Shown here: positions 26,363 to 35,308 of the stretch, piece after piece
Position numbering within the stretch: position 1 is the first letter of the stretch
How the letters are laid out: each line of letters starts with the position of its first letter
DNA from: a virus
Virus record (IMG/VR): IMGVR_UViG_3300013126_002744
Coordinates: 1 to 64,000 of that record
Direction: 5' to 3' (one strand)
DNA: 64,000 nt
Translations under genes and position numbers: made by a program
Notes under the pieces: generated by a model
What the model was told of the DNA's origin: nothing
The model's input: only the letters and a program-made list of their open reading frames with translations
Database searches by the model: none

Positions 26363-29305
26363 TTATTTGCTATGTCCTCGACCGTATGATGTTCTGGTTG
26401 TTTTTTTCTGATCACTGTCCGGTTTGGAATCTACACTACATGTTTCTGGTTCTTTGTCACCTGTTTGGCCCGGTTTACACATACTCTTATTTGAACCAAT
26501 AACTTCAGCACAAGGTGGTGATTTGTCAGATTGAGGTAGCGGTGTAGATGGCTGTTGCCCAGCTGCTTGAGCAGCAGCCAACTGCTCTTTTGTTTTTAAT
26601 CTGCCATGCATACGGCCAGCGATGATGCCACGGAACTCACAAGTTGTCATGTCCATATCTGGATTGTTAGTCTTCTTGCCATTTTCAATTGTTGTAAACC
26701 CATTGAGAGTTGCTATGTTTTTCCAATCATTGTAACCGAGCACATCCTTCATTGGTTGACATCCTTTAGCTGCCATCACTTTTCTGTACTTTGGATTGCC
26801 AAGCATGTGATTCATGTATATTGCTGTTGGTTGTTTGCTTCCAGCTTCTCTTGTCAGTTTAGCAGCAGCGATGGCGTTTTTAAGTGGATCGATTCTTGGA
26901 TCCGTTTGACCGCTTCTAACAGGAACGCGTTCGGCACTCAGTCCATTCCATGTTTTATCTACGATTTGAAACAGCCCTGTTGCCGTGCTGTTTGGATTTT
27001 TTGAGTTTGGATCAAACCCGCCCTTGTGTGGTCCTGATTTAATTTTTGCTGACTCTAAAGAAGCCATCATTGCTAGCGTTCCAGGACTTAATCCTTCTAC
27101 ATTTGCGGCTGTGTAAATTGCTTGCTGAACTTCCGGAGATGATTCAGAAAAACCGTTAACATTTTCTGGGGAGAAGTCCTCACCCATTAACAGCTCATCA
27201 ATCTGTGTGGGCGGCATTACCGGAATGGGTTGGGTTTTTGCACGCTGGGCGGCCTGTGACTTATTAATTTGATCTTGTTTTTGTTGTGTAGACGGTTGTT
27301 GTTGTGTAGACTGTTGGTGCTCACACTTAACTTCATTATCATAACACGATTTAACAGTTGTTGAAAACTCTACACTCTTAGTCTGCCGTTCTTTTGCATA
27401 GTCAAACGTATTGCTAGGCGGCATGCCAATCATGTTGAGATTTTGAATGAATTCGCCATCTTCAAACACGTGTTCAATACCAAGTATATAATAATAGTTA
27501 TTAAACCAAAACTGTTTGGCGTACGATTGTTTATAATCCCCACCAAACAACCCTATATCGTCGTTGTTTGAGGGCATCATGATGTTTACTCTTGCATACC
27601 CAGGAATATATCCCCAATCAAATGTGTGCATTGAAACATTTTGTTTTCCAGCAAGACTTGGGTGTGTTGTCACCGTTGATGTTTGGAGCAGCTGCAGATT
27701 CCCTGTAATTTTCATATTCACGTCTAGCACTTCAAGGGATGAGTGCTTTGTCATGTTATATACACTTCCTGCAGTGTCTGCGTGGTTATGCGTTGATTGG
27801 TTCATTGGTAATTCAAGTTTTGTGCTAAAGAATACAGGCATGTCAACTACTGTATCTCTATTCTTATCAGACTTTAAACGCTGCTGCATTTCGTGAATAG
27901 AGCCTATGTTTGGGATGGTTACGTACGGAGGTAATGGCTCACCTTGTGTTTTTAGTGAATTTGACAATGTTGCAATTTGCAGATATGCCAACCCCATGTT
28001 TACTTTCATATCAAACTCGAGAATATCAATGTTTTTACCTGTGTACATATAATCAAATTCGATCGTATTCTTGGCTAACAAATCAGCGTTACTGGCATCA
28101 ACCGACAACAGTTGCTTAGGTGCTGGATATGGTACTATTCTATACGTAACAACATATGATGGATTGCTGTTGTCTTTGCTTGGGTTTAACGTTTCAAGGC
28201 TCGTGTGAATTTTATACTGCATTACCGTGTGTTCTGGTAGTACTCTCCCGTCAGCCATGGTATATGGAGCTTCTATACCTTTTTCTGTAGTGCCGTCAGC
28301 TTTCACACGGTTGCTAAGCTGCATCATCATGTGAAGAGCGGATTCAAGACTTACATCCGTTCCTGTTGTATTCTTACTAGCTTCGCTACACTCACCTTTA
28401 TCTTTTGTAACTGATGTATTACCGTCAAATGTATATCGAGAATTGGCGTAGTATGGATCCAATTCAATTCTGTATTCAACTTTTTTCAGGGCAGAAACCA
28501 ACTGCTCTGGTTTGTAGTTGAGAGCCAACTCTGCTTTGGCTGTTTGTTCAACAACACATCTATACATCTTCTCATAATTACTGTTCACCTGTTGTTGAAG
28601 GTTGTTAACAACTTCTGATAATGTTTTCCCCACTAAATTAGGGCTTTTGACCATCTTATCGTACTGTGGCAGACGTGTTACACCATTGGACATTGCAACG
28701 AAAGATAATGTATATTGTCCGCCCGCTTCTGTGAAAGTGCCTGTAGCATCAACTACAACAAACATGATTGGTGATATTGTTGGTATGGTTTCTATTTGAT
28801 CTTGATCATTAATTCCAACAAAAAAAGTTTTCAATACAAAAGTAACGTGCGCAGCATCTTTTCCGAGAGCTACACAACACTGTGTTATCGTGTCAAGAAA
28901 TGTTATGCCTTTGGGTTCGGATATTTCTATCGATCCTTCAACTGCAAGAGATGTGTATCTGTCGTTATTTACCGCACCCGCGGCGGTATATGTCTGAAAC
29001 GCAACACGTGTAATTGCAAAGCTAGCATCAGTTGAGCCGTTTATCAATACACAATATTGTTTTAATGGATCGTCTTTACCGTCTTGGGTTTTTAATGTTT
29101 TTGGAGACCATGGTCCAAGATAGTCATTAGCGTATTCAGATGGTGAAGGATGTAACCATGTGTCTACAATATTTCTGTTTTCTACGGCGAGAGCTGTAGC
29201 CGTTTCAGATGAGTTACATACAGCTAACACATGATAGTAGCTGTATGATTTGAATTTTGCTAGTGGATTCTCATGAATCTCATTTCCAACTTTGATCTTT
29301 GACAT
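26363..29305 (-). CDS. baseplate hub protein fused to a lytic transglycosylase domain
   Basis: A 980-residue protein. The first ~640 residues are beta-rich, lie where T4 has the gp27-type hub gene, and end with a segment rich in N, Y and F. Residues ~650-690 are a Q/S/T-rich linker. Residues ~720-850 resemble a soluble lytic transglycosylase/lysozyme fold: SSPEVQQAIYTAANVEGLSP, the catalytic Glu at about residue 748 in MMASLESAK, TGLFQIVDKTWNGL near 775, and PLKNAIAAAKLTREAG followed by YMNHMLG. The tail is Cys- and Lys-rich. It would cleave glycan strands as the tail crosses the periplasm. It starts 3 bases after gp53, with no clear ribosome site, so coupling is likely. The gp27 label is inferred from position; the enzyme domain is well supported. 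Confidence 0.85.
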   Translation of the reverse strand: MSKIKVGNEIHENPLAKFKSYSYYHVLAVCNSSETATALAVENRNIVDTWLHPSPSEYANDYLGPWSPKTLKTQDGKDDPLKQYCVLINGSTDASFAITRVAFQTYTAAGAVNNDRYTSLAVEGSIEISEPKGITFLDTITQCCVALGKDAAHVTFVLKTFFVGINDQDQIETIPTISPIMFVVVDATGTFTEAGGQYTLSFVAMSNGVTRLPQYDKMVKSPNLVGKTLSEVVNNLQQQVNSNYEKMYRCVVEQTAKAELALNYKPEQLVSALKKVEYRIELDPYYANSRYTFDGNTSVTKDKGECSEASKNTTGTDVSLESALHMMMQLSNRVKADGTTEKGIEAPYTMADGRVLPEHTVMQYKIHTSLETLNPSKDNSNPSYVVTYRIVPYPAPKQLLSVDASNADLLAKNTIEFDYMYTGKNIDILEFDMKVNMGLAYLQIATLSNSLKTQGEPLPPYVTIPNIGSIHEMQQRLKSDKNRDTVVDMPVFFSTKLELPMNQSTHNHADTAGSVYNMTKHSSLEVLDVNMKITGNLQLLQTSTVTTHPSLAGKQNVSMHTFDWGYIPGYARVNIMMPSNNDDIGLFGGDYKQSYAKQFWFNNYYYILGIEHVFEDGEFIQNLNMIGMPPSNTFDYAKERQTKSVEFSTTVKSCYDNEVKCEHQQSTQQQPSTQQKQDQINKSQAAQRAKTQPIPVMPPTQIDELLMGEDFSPENVNGFSESSPEVQQAIYTAANVEGLSPGTLAMMASLESAKIKSGPHKGGFDPNSKNPNSTATGLFQIVDKTWNGLSAERVPVRSGQTDPRIDPLKNAIAAAKLTREAGSKQPTAIYMNHMLGNPKYRKVMAAKGCQPMKDVLGYNDWKNIATLNGFTTIENGKKTNNPDMDMTTCEFRGIIAGRMHGRLKTKEQLAAAQAAGQQPSTPLPQSDKSPPCAEVIGSNKSMCKPGQTGDKEPETCSVDSKPDSDQKKTTRTSYGRGHSK

Positions 29306-29308
29306 ATA

Positions 29309-29650
29309 TTATGTTTTTGATATTGCTGAATATCGTGTGTTCAATAATTCCGTCATTACACGTGTTTTTGTAGGGAGAATTAATTTTGTCCCTTCAACAA
29401 ACTCTGTGTTAACGTCTATAATATTGTTATATTGTAATATTAACCATAGTAGCGTTGATTGCCCATACAGGTCATACGCTAACAAGTCTGGTCGTTTAGC
29501 GTATTTACTTGTTATTGTTATCGACATATCCGATTCTGATGAGGGTAAATTTGCTCGATCCCACCAACCAAGCCTGTTTCCGAAATCAACAGTGCCCCCA
29601 CCGTATGAGTATCGACCATTACTTACATTGTTTGATTTTTTGACTGCCAT
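29309..29650 (-). CDS. 53: baseplate wedge protein gp53-like
   Basis: A 113-residue protein with the gp53 pattern: an aromatic start (RYSYGGGTVDFGNRLGWWDRA), then YAKRPDLLAYDLYGQSTLLWLILQYNNIIDVNTEFVEG split over helix and loop, and KLILPT at the end. The RPDLLAYDLYG...LWL...N.I.D.....G..L.LP order is the LysM-like core conserved in gp53 of T4-type phages (T4 gp53 is 196 aa, so this is a short version). In T4 it clamps adjacent wedges together. AGGAAAAACC precedes the ATG. Confidence 0.85.
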   Translation of the reverse strand: MAVKKSNNVSNGRYSYGGGTVDFGNRLGWWDRANLPSSESDMSITITSKYAKRPDLLAYDLYGQSTLLWLILQYNNIIDVNTEFVEGTKLILPTKTRVMTELLNTRYSAISKT

Positions 29651-29661
29651 GGTTTTTCCTA

Positions 29662-30705
29662 TTAGAATTGAACTAATTGTCCTTTCTTAAACATGCTCAA
29701 TGAAAACTGCTCATATCCTTTGGGCGAATGTGTTTCAGCCAATTCAATACGAACTGACATTTTGACAGGAAACGGCTCACCTGATGGAGAAGCTGGAATA
29801 TAATCAACATCATCTGGATAATCAATGCCTAGCGAGGTTATTACTACAGGCAGCTTTTTGAGGTTTATCTGTCCATCAACCATCGTCATGCGATCCTCTG
29901 ATGAATTTCTGTTGTTTGTGTATGCGTACAAATATAACACGTCAGGTGGAGCTCCTAGCATACTCGTGCGATCATCAATTGTTCCATTATTTGATGCAGC
30001 ATCCCACCCATTGCTTGTCATATCAGAACGGGTGAACCCATCTGTTCCACTTCTGATACCAAAATACGGCATCGTCCATCCACGCAACAATTGCAAGTAC
30101 TTCATGTTCTGTCCGGCTTGTTCAACATTGCGTGATATCAATTGTGCAGTAAGTGAAAATGTACGTGAGTTTGTTCGTTTGTAAACTTGAATACTGCCTG
30201 GCATATGTACCGGTGTGACTGGGGCGTAATCGACGGTGCGAGATTCCGATAAAACGGGTGATGCCTCAAATATGACGTACTGTGTTGGAAAATTACGGAC
30301 GGCGAACAGTCTGACCTTATACCCAAACTTTCCTTGGTCCTCTTCATTTTGAGGCACTTGTGTTGTGAGATTTGCCCCACCTTGCATGTAATCTTCATTT
30401 GGATTACGCACAACAGATGTTGGCATGTTTGTCTGGCTCATGTTTGGTGCTGTCATGCCACTATAATTTGCAGCACTTGTGTCAACAGACCCATACTGTG
30501 CGGTGGTCATAAACGACGGTGCAGCAGGGCCAGTATAATCAGCAGCACTCCCACCAAGCGGATTGACCGATCTGGTTATGTTGGCGTTGACCGGAGATAT
30601 AGCACTTAATGCTTGCTTCGATGTTGTGCGAGATGCAGCGGCGCTACTATCCAATATAGAAGGTATTGATGTTGCGGGTGTAGGTTTAAATTGTTCACCA
30701 GCCAT
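29662..30705 (-). CDS. baseplate tube-cap/initiator protein (gp48/gp54-like)
   Basis: A 347-residue protein. Residues 1-110 are S/A/N/P-rich and low in complexity. The rest has a tail-tube-like beta fold: YKVRLFAVRNFP, SIQVYKRTNSRTFSLTAQLISRN, LRGWTMPYFG, and the conserved PVVITSLGIDYPDDVDYIP found in gp48/gp54 homologues of T4-like phages, followed by a strand ending MSVRIELAE. These proteins seat the first tube ring on the hub. It is the first gene of the minus-strand baseplate block, with AAGGAAAG and an AATAAATA promoter 30 bp upstream. gp48 versus gp54 cannot be settled by eye. Confidence 0.8.
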   Translation of the reverse strand: MAGEQFKPTPATSIPSILDSSAAASRTTSKQALSAISPVNANITRSVNPLGGSAADYTGPAAPSFMTTAQYGSVDTSAANYSGMTAPNMSQTNMPTSVVRNPNEDYMQGGANLTTQVPQNEEDQGKFGYKVRLFAVRNFPTQYVIFEASPVLSESRTVDYAPVTPVHMPGSIQVYKRTNSRTFSLTAQLISRNVEQAGQNMKYLQLLRGWTMPYFGIRSGTDGFTRSDMTSNGWDAASNNGTIDDRTSMLGAPPDVLYLYAYTNNRNSSEDRMTMVDGQINLKKLPVVITSLGIDYPDDVDYIPASPSGEPFPVKMSVRIELAETHSPKGYEQFSLSMFKKGQLVQF

Positions 30706-30734
30706 ATGCTTTCCTTAAACACAGTTTGATATGA

Positions 30735-30742
30735 TATTTATT
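30735..30742 (-). promoter_or_regulatory. T4-type late promoter (AATAAATA) of the baseplate block
   Basis: Minus-strand AATAAATA, 30 bp upstream of the first baseplate gene. It lies four bases from the -35 box of the divergent gp55 promoter. Confidence 0.6.
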
Positions 30743-30745
30743 GCG

Positions 30746-30774
30746 TTGACCTATGTTGCCAAAATGTGTATAAT
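30746..30774 (+). promoter_or_regulatory. sigma70-like promoter of gene 55
   Basis: TTGACC (30746-30751), a 17-bp spacer and a perfect TATAAT (30769-30774). It reads towards gp55, 41 bp downstream. It is the best sigma70 match in the window and fits early or middle expression of the late sigma factor. Confidence 0.85.
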
Positions 30775-30814
30775 TTATTACTAACCCTCGCATAATATAA
30801 CAATAAGGTTACGT

Positions 30815-31384
30815 ATGACAACAACTAAACCACCAAAGAAAGCCGTATATCTAACAAACAAAGAACTTTTAGCAGAAGTAATCAACGCCAAATCAAAAGG
30901 TGTCATGACCGACAAGCTAGCAGGCATGTTGATGATGTTAACACGCAAATATGCTAAAAAAGGTAATTTTGTCAACTATACTTACAACGAGGATATGGTC
31001 AGTTATGCGCTGATGATGCTCGTTCGCACATGGAATAGTTTCAACCCCGAGAAGTCAAACAACCCGTTTGCATTCTACACCCAATGTATTAAAAACTCCT
31101 TTGTCCAATACCTCAATCAAGAAAAACGGCAGCGCAACATCCGTGATGAATTGTTGGTTGCTCAAGGCATGAACCCATCATATGGGTTTGGAGATGGCAC
31201 ATCACGTGCTGGGGGTGGTGTGGAAGACGAGGAAGATTTCGAAGCAACACAGAAGGTTGCTCAGGAAATTCTCAAGGGTATTGACAAAGTTCCGACAGCA
31301 GACCAAGGTGAGGTTATTGATTTGTCTGATGATGGATCAGGTGCTGCAGATTCATCAGGACCAGTAGACGATACCCAAAATTGA
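30815..31384 (+). CDS. 55: late-transcription sigma factor gp55
   Basis: A 189-residue protein (T4 gp55 is 185 aa). Seen: YLTNKELLAEVINAK at the start, like the NNKELLQAI start of T4 gp55; then VNYTYNEDMVSYALMMLVRTWNSFNPEKSNNPFAFYTQCIKNSFVQYLNQEKR split over sigma region 2-like helices, where T4 gp55 has the same order (Y...W..EMI..GI......FD..K..NP.AY.TQ...N.FVQ...KE+). It directs host RNA polymerase to TATAAATA promoters. The C-terminal third is acidic and probably disordered; T4 uses its extreme C-terminus to bind the clamp, but no clear hydrophobic clamp peptide is seen here. AAGG precedes the ATG. Confidence 0.9.
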   Translation: MTTTKPPKKAVYLTNKELLAEVINAKSKGVMTDKLAGMLMMLTRKYAKKGNFVNYTYNEDMVSYALMMLVRTWNSFNPEKSNNPFAFYTQCIKNSFVQYLNQEKRQRNIRDELLVAQGMNPSYGFGDGTSRAGGGVEDEEDFEATQKVAQEILKGIDKVPTADQGEVIDLSDDGSGAADSSGPVDDTQN

Positions 31385-31411
31385 CACAAAAACATTTTTA
31401 TTGTTATAGGG

Positions 31412-32350
31412 TTAAGAATACCTCCATATGAATCCACCAGCTGTCTTGTTACAATGTTTGGATGAACACACTCTGAGTATGTGAGCGTGTCCAATCCCAG
31501 TCACCCGCGACGCTTCAGCAACCGACACGTACTCGTTTACAAAACCACCATCAAGTGTCATTTGCTGAACTTTGCGATTTTTGTATCGAATATCAACATG
31601 GTTGTCTGGATGATAAACATCACCCTCGTATCGCCATGCAAAACCACCACTGTGTTTTACTTTACCCCTGCACGCCCCTGATATGGTGCGCACATCAAGT
31701 CCAATGCTTGTGGCTGCGTGTGTAACTGACCAATGTATCCGTACAAGTTCACCTGTTGTGGGATTATATTGACACACCCGCTTGTGATCACGATAATCCA
31801 AAACTTTGATGTCCTCGCCTTCGTACGTCCAAAGGAACCCACCAGACGAAACACGCTTTCCTTTGCAACACTGTGTTATGTATCCACGGTTTGCTGCAGG
31901 CACTAGTTCTGCAGCCCTCTTTGCAGAGGGATATGTTGCTATGAAATCGCCATCTAATGTGTATTGCGATACTGGTAGCCCTTTGTTTTTTGATAGCTCA
32001 TGACCCCGCTTCCACGATCTAAGATCATCCGACCATCCTGATACACCATCGCCCCCATCAGTTAGGTTACACAGTATTCCTGTTGCTAAGTCCAACCTTC
32101 CGTGCAGAGCTATAAGTTTACGTTCTGTATGAAGTGCTTCATTTTCTGTTAAATTTACACGAGTTTTTGCATATACAGGTTTTAGACCCTCCTGTTCCAG
32201 TTCTTTAAATTTTTGCTTGAGTAAATGGTTGCATCTATTACTGTTTCTGTTGATCCAATGATCATACATCCGACGGTTTTTGCCTTTACCAACATACATC
32301 GGTTGACCTGTTCTTGGATCTATTATATAATACACATAATAATCATTCAT
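31412..32350 (-). CDS. GIY-YIG homing endonuclease with three NUMOD1-like repeats
   Basis: A 312-residue protein. Residues 1-100 are the GIY-YIG domain (YYVYYIID ... PMYVGKGKNRRMYDHW, then ERKLIALHGR and TDGGDG). After it come three repeats of the form V-x-QY-x-LDG-x-F-x-x-Y-x-S-x-x-AA ... GGF-x-W-x-Y, at about residues 127-178, 188-240 and 258-311, which are DNA-binding NUMOD1/IENR1 modules. It is inserted on the opposite strand between gp55 and gp47, ending 28 bp from the gp55 stop. A CATAAATA motif lies 37 bp upstream of its start. Same architecture as the endonuclease at 0.8-1.6 kb. Confidence 0.92.
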   Translation of the reverse strand: MNDYYVYYIIDPRTGQPMYVGKGKNRRMYDHWINRNSNRCNHLLKQKFKELEQEGLKPVYAKTRVNLTENEALHTERKLIALHGRLDLATGILCNLTDGGDGVSGWSDDLRSWKRGHELSKNKGLPVSQYTLDGDFIATYPSAKRAAELVPAANRGYITQCCKGKRVSSGGFLWTYEGEDIKVLDYRDHKRVCQYNPTTGELVRIHWSVTHAATSIGLDVRTISGACRGKVKHSGGFAWRYEGDVYHPDNHVDIRYKNRKVQQMTLDGGFVNEYVSVAEASRVTGIGHAHILRVCSSKHCNKTAGGFIWRYS

Positions 32351-32386
32351 ATATTTACCCTTTGTGTTAGCTTTATTACCTAAATG

Positions 32387-32394
32387 TATTTATG
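32387..32394 (-). promoter_or_regulatory. T4-type late promoter (CATAAATA)
   Basis: Minus-strand CATAAATA, 37 bp upstream of the homing endonuclease start. Confidence 0.65.
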
Positions 32395-32439
32395 ATGCTA
32401 ACCATATTTGTACCAAAAAAATTAAGGAAATGCGTGTAA

Positions 32440-33483
32440 ATGAGTAAACTTAACCGTGCAATTGCGATGACAGATATACACTGGGGGGCAAAAAGCAACA
32501 GCGAGGTACACAATCAGGATTGTTTGGATTACATAGATTGGTTCTGCACCCAAGCAAAGAAGCACAAAGCAGACCATGTAATTTTTATGGGTGATTGGTT
32601 TGAGAACAGGAATGCTCTTAATGTGTCAACCATGACATACGCATATCAGGGTGCAAAAAAATTAAATGACTTAAACATTCCTGTGTATTTCATCATCGGT
32701 AACCACGATTTATACCATCGTCACACGCGAGAGATTTTTTCAACTTTACCATATAAAGAATTCAGCAATTTTACAATCATTAACGAACCAACCATAATTG
32801 AAGACGTTGAAGGCAACCCACTAGTGTGTCCCTTTTTGTTTCACAATGAGTATCCTGCTCTTGCTGAATTTTTATCAGCAGCGTCGTGGTGGGGACATTT
32901 TGAATTTAAAGGGTTTATTGTGACTGGATACAGCATTCAGATGCCTACTGGACCTTCACACACCGATTTCCACGGGCCAAAAATATTTTCCGGGCACTTT
33001 CACAAGAGACAAATTACTGATAATGTTACGTATATCGGAAACGTTTTTCCAACCAATTTCAGTGATGCAGGTGATAATAACAGAGGGTTAGCGTTGTATG
33101 ATCACACAGCACAAAAAACCGAATTTATCAATTGGGCTGATTGTCCAAAATACACAAAGGTGAGGCTGACCGACATTCTGGACGATACAAAGATCGTTCA
33201 TGCTAACTCCCGCATCAAGTGTATCATTGATGTACCAATCTCGTATGAAGAGAGCACATTCCTGCGCCAAAAGTTTATTGATGATTTCCAACTAAGGGAG
33301 TTTTCCATGGAAGAAAGCCAAGACATTGTTGAGGCACTGAAAGATACAGAAATCGATATTGATGCAGAGAGCATCAAGTTGGATAGTGTTGATGATTTGG
33401 TTGTCCAGATGATCAATAGTATTGACACCCCTCACATTGAGAATGATATGCTCACACAGATTTATCAGCAACTGAAGGTATAA
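32440..33483 (+). CDS. 47: recombination endonuclease subunit gp47 (SbcD/Mre11-like)
   Basis: A 347-residue protein (T4 gp47 is 339 aa). Metallophosphoesterase motifs in order: D12-x-H14 in MTDIHWG, GD52-x-x-E-N-R near 51-57, GNH89D90, and GHFHKRQ near residue 185-190. With gp46 it forms the Mre11-Rad50-type complex that resects DNA ends for phage recombination-dependent replication. AAGGAAA lies before the ATG. It is followed after 2 bases by gp46, as in T4. No clear promoter was identified upstream; the inserted endonuclease separates it from gp55. Confidence 0.95.
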   Translation: MSKLNRAIAMTDIHWGAKSNSEVHNQDCLDYIDWFCTQAKKHKADHVIFMGDWFENRNALNVSTMTYAYQGAKKLNDLNIPVYFIIGNHDLYHRHTREIFSTLPYKEFSNFTIINEPTIIEDVEGNPLVCPFLFHNEYPALAEFLSAASWWGHFEFKGFIVTGYSIQMPTGPSHTDFHGPKIFSGHFHKRQITDNVTYIGNVFPTNFSDAGDNNRGLALYDHTAQKTEFINWADCPKYTKVRLTDILDDTKIVHANSRIKCIIDVPISYEESTFLRQKFIDDFQLREFSMEESQDIVEALKDTEIDIDAESIKLDSVDDLVVQMINSIDTPHIENDMLTQIYQQLKV

Positions 33484-33485
33484 TA

Positions 33486-35258
33486 ATGGCAACAGTCCGC
33501 TTCCACAGCGTATCACTACGCAATTTTCTATCATACGGTAACAACACTACAGTCATTGAACTTGACAACACAGGCACCACACTAATTGTCGGTGAAGACC
33601 TTGACAACACCACCAACGGCCAAGGTGCTAATGGTGTTGGTAAATCGAGCATCATCAACGCTGTTGCGTATGCGATGTATGATAAACCAATCTCAAATAT
33701 TTCCAAAGATAATCTTGTCAATAACATAAACAAGAAGAACATGGAGGTTGCTGTTGATTTTACAGCACCAAATGGCAAGCGCTATACAGTCAAACGCACA
33801 AGAAAAACAAAGGCTGGGGCGGCTGGCAATGCTGTATTCATTTTTGAGGACGGTAAGGATGTCACACCAGATAGTGTGAGCAACGCCAATGAGTTTATTG
33901 AAAAGCTGATTGGCATTCCATACGAGCTTTTTGTTCGTATTGTTGTGTTCAGTGCTTCGCATACTCCATTCTTGGACCTGCCGACAACGTCTCATTACGC
34001 AGCAAACCAGAAGGACATCATTGAAGAGTTGTTTGGTTTGACGATGCTCACCCAGAAGGCCGAGCGGTTGAAGGAGATGATTAAGGACACAGAGGGTCGG
34101 TTATCCACCAATGAGTTGAAAATCAGGGCATTAGAGCAGGAGCGAGAGCGGTTTGAAGCTCAACTTGAGTCCGCTAAAAAGCGAGTGTTGAACTGGGAGT
34201 CTCAGAATGACGAGACCATTGCCGAACTTGAAGCAAAACTCGAATCCGTAGGTGATGTTGATGTTGAAGAGCAGCAACGCATCCATGCTGAAGTGAAAGA
34301 AGCCAAAAAGGAGCTCAATGCTGCCCTTGAACTACAGCGGGAGGTTGAAACCCAAATCAAAGCACTGAAGAAGCAGCAAAAGGAACTGCTTGCTAATCTT
34401 GCTCATTTGAGGGATGATAAGTGTCCGTATTGTTTGCAAGGGTTTAGTGGGGGTGATAAACTGGAAGAAACAGAAAATTTGTTAATGGAGATCAGCGACA
34501 ATTTGGGGTCATTAACCACCGAAGCTGAAGCCATAGCCGCTTCCATTTCATCTATTACACACAAACACAACGAGCTCAAAGGCAGGATTTTATTTACCAA
34601 TTTAGAAGAACTTTTAACAACAAAGAACCAGAGTACCCAAATCCTGGCAAAGATTGAAGAGCTGAAAGCAGCGACCAATCCATACATTGAACCACTAGAT
34701 GAGCTGAATGCGATGGCTGTTGATGAGGTGGATTATACTGAGATCAACAAGATCACAAAGGAACTTGAACACCAGAAGTTCCTGCTCAAGCTGCTGACAA
34801 AGAAGGATAGTTTTGTCCGTAAAGCGCTACTGAATAAGAACATTCCGTTCCTGAACCAAAAGTTGGCAGGATATTTGACTACCCTTGGGCTGCCTCACAA
34901 GGTTGAATTTACACATGAAATGACCGCAAGTATCAGTCAATTTGGTCACGAACTTGACTTTGGTAATCTGTCAGCTGGTCAGCGTGCGCGCGTTAATCTT
35001 GCTCTGTCATTAGCGTTTCGTGATGTGCTGCAAAATATGCACACCAAGGTTAATATCTGCATGTTGGATGAAGTACTAGACCATGGTTTGGATGGTGTTG
35101 GTGTCCAGGCTGCAGTGAAGATGTTGAAGAGAATGGCCCGCGATGAAAAGCTGAGTATGTTTGTGATTACACACCGCGAGGTCGATACCGCGTTTGATCA
35201 CACACTAACCATACAACTGTCTAAGGGCTTCTCGTATGTGAAACAAGAGGATAATTGA
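33486..35258 (+). CDS. 46: recombination endonuclease subunit gp46 (SbcC/Rad50-like)
   Basis: A 590-residue ATPase (T4 gp46 is 560 aa). Walker A GANGVGKSS at 47-55; long coiled-coil arms at about 190-300 and 325-440; a zinc hook CPYC at C313-C316; the ABC signature LSAGQRARVNLALS near 495; Walker B ICMLDEVLDHGLD near 515-525; and a switch histidine in FVITHRE near 560. It is the ATPase partner of gp47. The ATG follows gp47 after two bases and the stop overlaps the next open frame, so gp47-gp46-resolvase form one operon. Confidence 0.96.
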   Translation: MATVRFHSVSLRNFLSYGNNTTVIELDNTGTTLIVGEDLDNTTNGQGANGVGKSSIINAVAYAMYDKPISNISKDNLVNNINKKNMEVAVDFTAPNGKRYTVKRTRKTKAGAAGNAVFIFEDGKDVTPDSVSNANEFIEKLIGIPYELFVRIVVFSASHTPFLDLPTTSHYAANQKDIIEELFGLTMLTQKAERLKEMIKDTEGRLSTNELKIRALEQERERFEAQLESAKKRVLNWESQNDETIAELEAKLESVGDVDVEEQQRIHAEVKEAKKELNAALELQREVETQIKALKKQQKELLANLAHLRDDKCPYCLQGFSGGDKLEETENLLMEISDNLGSLTTEAEAIAASISSITHKHNELKGRILFTNLEELLTTKNQSTQILAKIEELKAATNPYIEPLDELNAMAVDEVDYTEINKITKELEHQKFLLKLLTKKDSFVRKALLNKNIPFLNQKLAGYLTTLGLPHKVEFTHEMTASISQFGHELDFGNLSAGQRARVNLALSLAFRDVLQNMHTKVNICMLDEVLDHGLDGVGVQAAVKMLKRMARDEKLSMFVITHREVDTAFDHTLTIQLSKGFSYVKQEDN

Positions 35259-35277
35259 TACCCCTTCTCTATCCACC

Positions 35278-35285
35278 TGTAAATA
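35278..35285 (+). promoter_or_regulatory. late-promoter-like octamer (TGTAAATA)
   Basis: TGTAAATA lies 23 bp before the preferred ATG of the resolvase gene. It has one mismatch at position 2 from the late consensus, so it is a weak candidate. Confidence 0.35.
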
Positions 35286-35308
35286 CAGGATATTGGATGG
35301 AGAGGGTA

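Noticed and set aside
35255-35308. TTG start extending the RuvC-like protein by 18 residues
   Set aside because: The RuvC fold begins directly at MNLFLGID; GGAGAGGG stands before the ATG at 35309 and nothing supports the TTG.
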